A DNA stretch of 10,203 bases, from the NCBI GenBank assembly GCA_015068175.1, contig SVLA01000071.1, positions 1-10,203 on the forward strand. The letters run 5' to 3'. The notes under the pieces are model-generated. The model worked only from the letters and a program-made list of their open reading frames with translations, was not told where the DNA came from and made no database searches. Origin of the DNA: Oscillospiraceae bacterium (lineage in GTDB: Bacteria; Bacillota_A; Clostridia; Oscillospirales; Oscillospiraceae). Shown in pieces: positions 4,299-10,203 of this stretch (the stretch's first letter is position 1; each line of letters opens with the position of its first letter). A program made the position numbers and the translations under genes.

Positions 4299-6893
4299 AT
4301 GGAGCATAACGATACGCTTGTAACCACCGCCGGGGAGCTGACCCAGGCTATGAACCGCTGCCGGGCCGCCCAGGCGAAATTTGCCAACTACACCCAGGAG
4401 CAGGTGGACCGGATCTTCCTGGCCGCCGCCACCGCCGCCAACAAAATGCGGATCCCCCTGGCCAAGGCCGCCGTGGCTGAGACCGGCATGGGCGTGGTGG
4501 AAGATAAGGTGATCAAAAATCACTACGCCTCCGAATATATCTACAACGCTTACAAGGACACAAAAACCTGCGGTGTCATCGAGGAGGACCGCTCCTACGG
4601 AATTTGCCGGATCGCGGAACCCATCGGCCTCATCGCCGCGGTGATCCCCACCACCAATCCCACGTCCACCGCCATTTTCAAGGCCCTCATCAGCCTCAAA
4701 ACCCGCAACGCCATTCTGATCAGCCCCCATCCCCGGGCCAAGAACTGTACCATCGCCGCGGCCAAAGTGGTGCTGGAAGCGGCGGTGGCCGCCGGCGCGC
4801 CGGAGGACATCATCGGCTGGATCGATCAGCCCAGCCTGGAACTGACCAACCAGCTTATGCGCGATGCGGACCTGATCCTGGCCACCGGCGGCCCCGGTAT
4901 GGTCAAAGCCGCCTACTCTTCCGGCAAGCCTGCCCTGGGCGTGGGCGCCGGCAACGTGCCGGCCATCATTGACGACAGCGCCGATATTCTGCTGGCTGTA
5001 TCCTCCATCGTTCACTCCAAGACCTTTGACAACGGCATGATCTGCGCTTCGGAGCAGAGCGTCATCGTTCCTCAGGGGATCTACGATGAAGTGAAGGCGG
5101 AATTTGCCCGCCGGGGCTGCTATTTCCTCAGCGAGGAAGAAAAAGAGAACGTCCGCTCCATTTTGCTGGTGAATGGCTCTGTAAACGCCAAGATCGTGGG
5201 CCAGTCCGCCTATGACATCGCCAAGCTGGCCGGCATCGATGTGCCCGCCTACACCAAGATCCTCATTGGCGAAGTGACTTCCACCGCTTTGGATGAGCCC
5301 TTCGCCCACGAAAAGCTGTCCCCGGTGCTGGCCATGTATCGGGCCGTGGATTTTGCCGATGCCGTAGATATGGCGGATCAGTTGGTCCGGGACGGCGGCT
5401 ACGGCCACACCGCTTCCATCTATCTGGACACCGTTACCGGCGGCGAAAAGCTGCACACCTTCTCCCAGCGGATGAAGGCCTGCCGCATCGTGGTCAACAC
5501 CCCCTCCTCCCAGGGCGGCATCGGCGATCTGTACAATTTCAAGCTGGCCCCCTCCCTGACCCTGGGCTGCGGCAGTTGGGGCGGTAACTCCGTCAGCGAA
5601 AATGTGGGTGTGAAGCACCTGCTGAACATCAAGACCGTGGCAGAGAGGAGAGAGAACATGCTGTGGTTCCGGGCGCCGGAAAAGGTGTATTTCAAGAAGG
5701 GTTGTCTGCCCGTGGCCCTGGAAGAGCTGAAAGGCTACAAGAAGGCCTTTATCGTCACCGACACCTTCCTCTATCAAAACGGCTACACCAAACCGGTGAA
5801 GGAGACTTTGGACCGGCTGGGCATCATCCACAACACCTTCCATTCCGTGGAGCCGGACCCCACTCTGGCATGCGCCCGGGCCGGTGCGGCACAGATGGCC
5901 ACCTTTGAGCCGGATGTGATCATCGCCGTGGGCGGCGGCAGCGCCATGGACGCCGCCAAGATCATGTGGGTCCTCTACGAGCATCCCGAGGCAGACTTTA
6001 TGGACATGGCCATGCGGTTTGTGGACATCCGCAAGCGGATCTACACCTTCCCCAAGATGGGCAAGAAGGCTTACTTCGTGGCCATTCCCACCACCGCCGG
6101 TACCGGCAGCGAAGTGACCCCCTTTGCCGTCATCACCGACGAACGCAGCGGCATCAAATATCCCCTGGCGGATTATGAATTACTGCCGAAAATGGCCATT
6201 GTGGATGCGGACATGATGATGAATGCCCCCAAGGGTCTCACCGCCGCCAGCGGCATCGATGCGGTGACCCATGCCTTGGAGGCTTATGCCTCAGTGATGG
6301 CCACGGGTTACACCGACGGTCTGGCTCTGCGGGCCCTGAAGCTGATCTTTGACAATCTGCCGGCGGCCTATGACAACGGCCCCAACGATCCCCGGGCCCG
6401 GGAGAACATGGGCACCGCGGCCTGCATGGCCGGCATGGCCTTCGCCAACGCCTTCCTGGGCGTATGCCACTCCATGGCCCACAAGCTGGGTGCCTTCCAT
6501 CACCTGCCCCACGGCGTGGCCAATGCCCTGCTGATCAGCCATGTGCTGCGCTTCAATGCGGCGGAAGTGCCTGCCAAGATGGGTACCTTCTCTCAGTATG
6601 ACCATCCCCACACCCTGGCGCGGTACGCGGAAGTGGCAGACTACCTGCAGTTGGGCGGTCACTCGGACGAGGAAAAGCTGGAACTGCTAATCCGGGCCCT
6701 GGAAGAGCTGAAGGAAAAGGTGGGTATCCGCAGGACCATCCGGGATTACGGCGTGGACGAAGCGGATTTCCTGGCCCGGCTGGACGAGATGACGGAGCAG
6801 GCCTTCGACGACCAATGCACCGGCGCCAACCCCCGGTATCCCCTCTTGCGGGAGATCCGGCAAATGTACCTGGACGCTTATTACGGCGTATAA
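4299..6893 (+). CDS. adhE: Bifunctional acetaldehyde-CoA/alcohol dehydrogenase
   Basis: AdhE reduces acetyl-CoA to acetaldehyde and then to ethanol, using two NADH, and so regenerates NAD+ in fermentation. In this family the protein forms cytosolic filaments called spirosomes. The N-terminal aldehyde dehydrogenase half (about 1-440) has the nucleotide-binding GPG (198-200), PALGVGAGN and the catalytic Cys249 in GMICASEQS. The C-terminal iron-dependent alcohol dehydrogenase half (about 455-864) has GGGSAMDAAK (545-554), the TTAGTGSEVTP segment and the iron ligands Asp654, His658, His724 and His738, each one residue later than in E. coli AdhE as I remember it. At 864 residues it has the usual length and no break. 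The ATG at 4299 follows AAAGGAAG by seven bases; an upstream in-frame ATG at 4266 lacks a ribosome site. It is a single-gene unit with its own promoter and terminator. Confidence 0.98.
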   Translation: MEHNDTLVTTAGELTQAMNRCRAAQAKFANYTQEQVDRIFLAAATAANKMRIPLAKAAVAETGMGVVEDKVIKNHYASEYIYNAYKDTKTCGVIEEDRSYGICRIAEPIGLIAAVIPTTNPTSTAIFKALISLKTRNAILISPHPRAKNCTIAAAKVVLEAAVAAGAPEDIIGWIDQPSLELTNQLMRDADLILATGGPGMVKAAYSSGKPALGVGAGNVPAIIDDSADILLAVSSIVHSKTFDNGMICASEQSVIVPQGIYDEVKAEFARRGCYFLSEEEKENVRSILLVNGSVNAKIVGQSAYDIAKLAGIDVPAYTKILIGEVTSTALDEPFAHEKLSPVLAMYRAVDFADAVDMADQLVRDGGYGHTASIYLDTVTGGEKLHTFSQRMKACRIVVNTPSSQGGIGDLYNFKLAPSLTLGCGSWGGNSVSENVGVKHLLNIKTVAERRENMLWFRAPEKVYFKKGCLPVALEELKGYKKAFIVTDTFLYQNGYTKPVKETLDRLGIIHNTFHSVEPDPTLACARAGAAQMATFEPDVIIAVGGGSAMDAAKIMWVLYEHPEADFMDMAMRFVDIRKRIYTFPKMGKKAYFVAIPTTAGTGSEVTPFAVITDERSGIKYPLADYELLPKMAIVDADMMMNAPKGLTAASGIDAVTHALEAYASVMATGYTDGLALRALKLIFDNLPAAYDNGPNDPRARENMGTAACMAGMAFANAFLGVCHSMAHKLGAFHHLPHGVANALLISHVLRFNAAEVPAKMGTFSQYDHPHTLARYAEVADYLQLGGHSDEEKLELLIRALEELKEKVGIRRTIRDYGVDEADFLARLDEMTEQAFDDQCTGANPRYPLLREIRQMYLDAYYGV

Positions 6894-6898
6894 AAGGC

Positions 6899-6926
6899 GG
6901 GCACCCGGCCAAACGGCCGGGTGCCC
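6899..6926. terminator. Bidirectional terminator between adhE and the TIR gene
   Basis: A perfect 12-base-pair stem (GGGCACCCGGCC at 6899-6910 with its complement at 6915-6926) closes on an AAAC loop. It lies five bases after the adhE stop and 17 bases beyond the end of the convergent minus-strand gene. On the minus strand the stem is followed by CTTTTA and on the plus strand by a looser T-rich stretch, so it can serve both genes. Confidence 0.85.
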
Positions 6927-6943
6927 ATACTTTATTGAACAGT

Positions 6944-9310
6944 TTATCGGATCGTTCCGTCCTGGCAGTGGATCTTCAGCGTATGGCCGTCGGAAATGCC
7001 CAGATCCTCCACATGGATGTCCAGGTCGCGCCATTGCGCGACAGTGCCGCCATAGTGGATCTCACGCAGGTCGCCGCAGCCTGAAAAGGCACCGTATTCG
7101 ATCACCGTCACCGTTTCCGGTATACTCAGCTCCTGCAGCCGTTCCAGGTTGCTGAAACTGCCCTGCAAGATCTCCTCAAGACCATCGGACAGCACTACAT
7201 TTTCCACTCCAGTGCATCCTGTAAAGGCGTAGTATCCCACATGATGGGCCCCCAGGTGCAGTTCCTGCAGGCCGACGCATTCTGCAAAGGCCCAATTGCC
7301 GATCCTGCCGGCTTCCGTGCAGGGAAGCGCTGTCAGGGCGCTGCAGCCAAAGAAGGCATAGTCACCCACTGTATCGGTCTCGTGAGGTAACTCTACCGTT
7401 TCCAATGCGTTGCACCGATAGAACACACCTTCGGAAAGATCGCCCAAATACCCGCTGGAAAGATGTACGCTTTGGAGCTGTTTGGCATCTGCGAATGCAT
7501 AGGCACCCACGGAAGAGAGGAAGGGATGGTCCCGGAATGCCGTAATTTCAGACCCGTAGAACGCGGCACTTCCGACGGAATCGATCTTTCTGTACTGGTA
7601 CTTTTCAGGAAGTTCCACGGCTCCCGTGCCCGTGCAGCCACGCACTTCATAGTTTCCGCTTTCCAGCAGCTTGAGGAGCAATGTAAAATCCTCAAATTCC
7701 GCTTCCACCAAGTTCCAATCGGTCATGCGGGTGTCACCTTTAGGCAGCATCACTTTCTCAATATCCGAGAAACCGGGCACCGGCGATCCCATTCCGTACA
7801 GCAGCAGCGTTCCATCGGCCCGCAGGCCGATGATAAATTCCCAACCCACGGTGATGCCGACCACATCGTTCCAGGCTTCCACGGGATCCGCATCGTCTCC
7901 GTTGGTTTCCCAGGGAACGAGTTTTCCGTCCTGCAGCAGACACCAGCCGTTTGCCACATCTTCCACGTCCTTTACGGCAAGAACGCTTTTCAGCAGCGCG
8001 CCGTCGTCGCCCAGCAGTTCATCGATGCGCTCCTCGGGATAGATGCAGAACACATTTCCGTTCCGGTCCACGGCAAAGCCTTCCTCTGTACACAGATTCC
8101 GGATATTCTTCCAATGGGACACTTCATAAGGGTATTCCGGGTCGCATCCGGCCATCACCGCCGTGCCGTCAGATCTCAGGCCCACAACAGCGCCTGCATT
8201 GGGATAAGCCTTGACGGAAACGATGTCCGTCCAGGTCTCCACTGCATCGCGGCCATTGGACCAATCGCCGGTAAGGGCGACGGTGCCGTCGTTACGCAAT
8301 CCGACCAAGAAATCATAGCCCGCGGAGATGGACACCATATCCTTCCAATTCCGGACATCATAATCCAAGTCTTCCGGTACCAGTACCGTTCCATCGGCCC
8401 GCAGGGCTGCAAACATGGACAGGGAAACCAGATCCGTCCAATCGGCCATCTCCCGATAGTAGCAAAGCTCCTTGGGGATGGTGCCATCCGGCAGGATGCA
8501 CAGGAAAGCATTGTCAATAGCCGTGATCGTATCGTGATTGTAGCGGGCCAACTTTTCCCAGCAAAGATCTCTTTGGGCAGCCGCATCCTGATAGTCGCCG
8601 CAGTTTGCATAAGCGATAGCCGCCGCGCCGAAGTTACCTTCCCGGGCATAGCCGGCCGCCAGTTGATATTTTGCTTCCGTTTCCGGATCCGCAGCAGACT
8701 GCGTACCGGTCGGAACCGGCCCATCACTGGGTGGTGTTTCGTCTGTGGTATTTTCGACCCGGCCCAAACTGCCGATGCCCAGCACCAGCAAGACTACCAG
8801 CAGCACTGCGCCGCAGATAATGCCGATCCATTTTCCCGTACCGGCCGGACCTGCCCCTCGGCTCGTCCCCCGGGCACAAGCTGCCCGGCTCTTGGACCGC
8901 AGGAGGCGCACGATCTTTTCGATGCAGGCATCAAAGTAATCGGACGAAGCCGCCACGCCCTCGTAGAAACGGACCTTGTCGATCTCCTGGGGCAGCGTGG
9001 CCGGAAAAGCAAAATCCCGCATCATGACCGGGATAATATTCTTTCCTTTCTGCAGGGCATAGGCGATCTCCAGGCGCACCCAGTCATCCGGATCTTTGCA
9101 GCGATCCAACGCTTTCGGGGGCAGGATCAGCACGAAATCATCGCAGGAATCGATGGCCTTGAAGATCTGCGTGTTAAACGTGCCTGAGCGCATGGATTCC
9201 ACATCGAAAAAGACCGCATACCCTTTATCTTTCAATTTATCCGCGATGCGTCCGGCCAGATGTTCACCGCCATCCCGGCGATAGCTGATAAAAACTTGAT
9301 AACGTTCCAT
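6944..9310 (-). CDS. Membrane-anchored TIR-domain protein with RCC1-like and BspA-type leucine-rich repeats
   Basis: This 788-residue protein has a receptor-like build. Residues 1-137 form a TIR domain (QVFISYRRDG, YAVFFDVE, FVLILPPKALDRC), and the WxxxE motif at 77-81 supplies Glu81, the position of the NAD-cleaving glutamate in SARM1 and bacterial TIR NADases. A basic stretch precedes a single transmembrane helix at 161-182, and an acidic Pro/Thr-rich linker follows, so the TIR should be cytosolic and the rest outside. Residues 213-255 hold a helical repeat (AKYQLAAGYAREGNFGAAA, then CGDYQDAA). Residues 265-508 contain RCC1-like units of the form W-x-D-hydrophobic-V-S ... VGLR-x-DGT. Residues 575-765 are LRR_5/BspA repeats built on AF-x-GC, ending in GGTVAQWRDLDI. 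The ATG at 9310 follows GGGGGAG by five bases; an extended start at 9499 would overlap asnA and its terminator. It has its own promoter and no partner gene beside it. Domain calls are firm; NADase activity, ligand and role are inference. Confidence 0.88.
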   Translation of the reverse strand: MERYQVFISYRRDGGEHLAGRIADKLKDKGYAVFFDVESMRSGTFNTQIFKAIDSCDDFVLILPPKALDRCKDPDDWVRLEIAYALQKGKNIIPVMMRDFAFPATLPQEIDKVRFYEGVAASSDYFDACIEKIVRLLRSKSRAACARGTSRGAGPAGTGKWIGIICGAVLLVVLLVLGIGSLGRVENTTDETPPSDGPVPTGTQSAADPETEAKYQLAAGYAREGNFGAAAIAYANCGDYQDAAAQRDLCWEKLARYNHDTITAIDNAFLCILPDGTIPKELCYYREMADWTDLVSLSMFAALRADGTVLVPEDLDYDVRNWKDMVSISAGYDFLVGLRNDGTVALTGDWSNGRDAVETWTDIVSVKAYPNAGAVVGLRSDGTAVMAGCDPEYPYEVSHWKNIRNLCTEEGFAVDRNGNVFCIYPEERIDELLGDDGALLKSVLAVKDVEDVANGWCLLQDGKLVPWETNGDDADPVEAWNDVVGITVGWEFIIGLRADGTLLLYGMGSPVPGFSDIEKVMLPKGDTRMTDWNLVEAEFEDFTLLLKLLESGNYEVRGCTGTGAVELPEKYQYRKIDSVGSAAFYGSEITAFRDHPFLSSVGAYAFADAKQLQSVHLSSGYLGDLSEGVFYRCNALETVELPHETDTVGDYAFFGCSALTALPCTEAGRIGNWAFAECVGLQELHLGAHHVGYYAFTGCTGVENVVLSDGLEEILQGSFSNLERLQELSIPETVTVIEYGAFSGCGDLREIHYGGTVAQWRDLDIHVEDLGISDGHTLKIHCQDGTIR

Positions 9311-9330
9311 ATTTCTCCCCCTTTTGACCC

Positions 9331-9359
9331 AATATATCACATTTCCCCCACAATTACAA
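9331..9359 (-). promoter_or_regulatory. Sigma-A promoter of the TIR receptor-like gene
   Basis: On the minus strand TTGTAA (complement of 9354-9359) and TATATT (complement of 9331-9336) are 17 bases apart, with TGA in front of the -10 giving an extended element. Transcription would begin about 15 bases before the ATG, leaving only room for the ribosome site. The promoter lies after the asnA terminator, so the gene is an independent unit and is probably expressed constitutively at a modest level. Confidence 0.65.
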
Positions 9360-9390
9360 TGCCTGTACAAGAGAATACGCGGCCATGCAT

Positions 9391-9421
9391 AAAAAACTGC
9401 CGCACGGACGGCGGCAGTTTT
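9391..9421 (-). terminator. Rho-independent terminator of asnA
   Basis: Read on the minus strand, AAAACTGCCGC (complement of 9411-9421) pairs with GCGGCAGTTTT (complement of 9393-9403) around a seven-base loop, giving an 11-base-pair stem that runs into six T (complement of 9391-9396). It starts four bases after the asnA stop. Confidence 0.9.
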
Positions 9422-9425
9422 CGGT

Positions 9426-10203
9426 TTACAGCAGCGGGATGCCGGCCAGGTCACATTCCCGGAGGGTATGGTCGTCCCAGATGCTGGATTGGACTTCACC
9501 GATATGGGCGCAGCCCATCATCAGCATAGCCAGGCGGCTTTGGCCGATACCGCCGCCGATGGTCAGGGGCAGCCGGCCCTCCAACAGCATCTTATGGAAA
9601 GGCAATTCCCGGCGGTCCTCACAGCCGGAAAGGCGAAGCTGGCGGTCCAGCGCCGCAGGATCCACGCGGATGCCCATGGAGGAGATCTCCAGGGCCATGT
9701 CCAGCACATCGTCCCAGAAGAAAATATCGCAGTTCAGGTCCCAATCGTCATAGTCCGGGGCCCGATGGTCATGGGGCTTGCCGGACCGGAGGGCGCCGCC
9801 GATGCCAATGATGCAGGCGGTGCGGTGCCGGCGAACAAAGGCGTTTTCCCGCTCTTTGGGGGTCAGGCCGGGGTACAGGTCCTCCAGCTCCTTAGCCGTG
9901 ATGAAGGTCACTTCCCTGCTCAGCTCCACACGAAGCTGGGGAAAGCGGACATGGAGCCGGTCGTTGGTATCGCAGATGGTCCGGACGATGGCCCGGACAA
10001 TGAGTTTAAGATAATCCAGGTTCCGGTTTTCCGGGGTAATGACCTTCTCCCAGTCCCATTGATCCACATAGATGGAGTGGATATTGTCCAGTTCCTCATC
10101 CCGGCGGATGGCATTCATGTCGGTGTAAAGGCCCTTGCCTACGGTAAAACCGTAGCGCTTCAACGCCAGCCGTTTCCACTTGGCCAGGGAATGGACCACC
10201 TGG
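9426..10203 (-). CDS. asnA: Aspartate-ammonia ligase (ammonia-dependent asparagine synthetase), partial at the right edge
   Basis: AsnA makes asparagine from aspartate, ammonia and ATP through an aspartyl-AMP intermediate; its fold is that of class II aminoacyl-tRNA synthetases. The visible 259 residues cover roughly the C-terminal three quarters of a protein that is usually about 330-340 residues, and the start lies beyond the window. Landmarks in order are VHSLAKWKR, IHSIYVDQWDWEK, ITAKELEDLYP, IGIGGAL, HDHRAPDYDDWDLNCDI, SSMGIRVD and the class II motif 3-like IGGGIGQSRLAMLM near the C terminus, all matching E. coli AsnA as I recall it. The gene ends in its own terminator, upstream of and in the same direction as the TIR gene, which has a separate promoter. 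No frameshift or missing motif is visible in the part present. Confidence 0.96.
   Translation of the reverse strand, partial: QVVHSLAKWKRLALKRYGFTVGKGLYTDMNAIRRDEELDNIHSIYVDQWDWEKVITPENRNLDYLKLIVRAIVRTICDTNDRLHVRFPQLRVELSREVTFITAKELEDLYPGLTPKERENAFVRRHRTACIIGIGGALRSGKPHDHRAPDYDDWDLNCDIFFWDDVLDMALEISSMGIRVDPAALDRQLRLSGCEDRRELPFHKMLLEGRLPLTIGGGIGQSRLAMLMMGCAHIGEVQSSIWDDHTLRECDLAGIPLL

Noticed and set aside
4272..5984. A 570-residue open frame on the minus strand
   Set aside because: It lies wholly antisense to adhE, is rich in Gly and His from complementing GC-rich codons, matches no family I know and has no ribosome site.
7800..8420. Repeated DNA strings such as CCATCGGCCCGCAG, considered as a repeat array or CRISPR
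   Set aside because: They are in frame and unevenly spaced and encode the L-R-A-D-G-T turn of the RCC1-like units; there are no regular spacers.
7463..9187. A 574-residue open frame on the plus strand
   Set aside because: It is antisense to the TIR gene, which has clear domains throughout; the opposing frame has no recognisable motif or promoter.
9311..9499. An N-terminal extension of the TIR protein to an ATG at 9499
   Set aside because: It would run through the predicted promoter, the asnA terminator and the end of asnA. The ATG at 9310 has a good ribosome site and puts the TIR strand directly at the N terminus.

Overview
The window looks like chromosome of a GC-rich, strictly anaerobic member of the Clostridia (an Oscillospirales/Ruminococcaceae-type gut bacterium is my best guess). 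The reasons are the strong AAGGAGG-type ribosome binding sites, sigma-A promoters that often carry an extended TGn element before the -10, a fused fermentative AdhE, DegV and HxlR proteins, ammonia-dependent asparagine synthetase AsnA, and short GC-rich intergenic hairpin repeats. The genus cannot be settled from this sequence alone. No RNA gene, CRISPR array, transposase or integrase was seen, and no gene-free stretch exceeds about 150 bases.

Layout from left to right. (1) The N-terminal half of a copper-type P1B ATPase lies on the minus strand and runs off the left edge. (2) Diverging from it is a short plus-strand operon: an HxlR/DUF24 regulator with a conserved N-terminal cysteine, then a DegV fatty-acid-binding protein, closed by a UUCG-loop terminator. 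The two divergent promoters overlap at their -10 boxes and a palindrome sits beside them. (3) A GC-rich hairpin repeat follows, then a small six-helix membrane protein on the minus strand that resembles an ECF S component. (4) Diverging from it is a lone radical SAM protein with extra C-terminal cysteines, with its own promoter and terminator. (5) adhE follows as a complete single-gene unit with all catalytic and iron-binding residues present. (6) Convergent with adhE is a 788-residue membrane protein on the minus strand: TIR domain, one transmembrane helix, a short linker with a helical repeat, RCC1-like repeats and BspA-type leucine-rich repeats. (7) Last, asnA on the minus strand runs off the right edge.

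Most of this is ordinary housekeeping and fermentation: metal export, lipid handling, acetyl-CoA to ethanol with NADH recycling, and asparagine synthesis. The genes form mainly one- or two-gene units with clear terminators. The exception is the TIR protein. Its inferred order and topology (cytosolic TIR, one membrane pass, repeat-rich outer part ending in leucine-rich repeats) parallel a Toll-like receptor with its ends swapped, and its TIR domain keeps the glutamate used by NAD-cleaving TIR enzymes such as SARM1. It is the best candidate here for an undescribed sensing or defence system, and it appears to act from a single gene.
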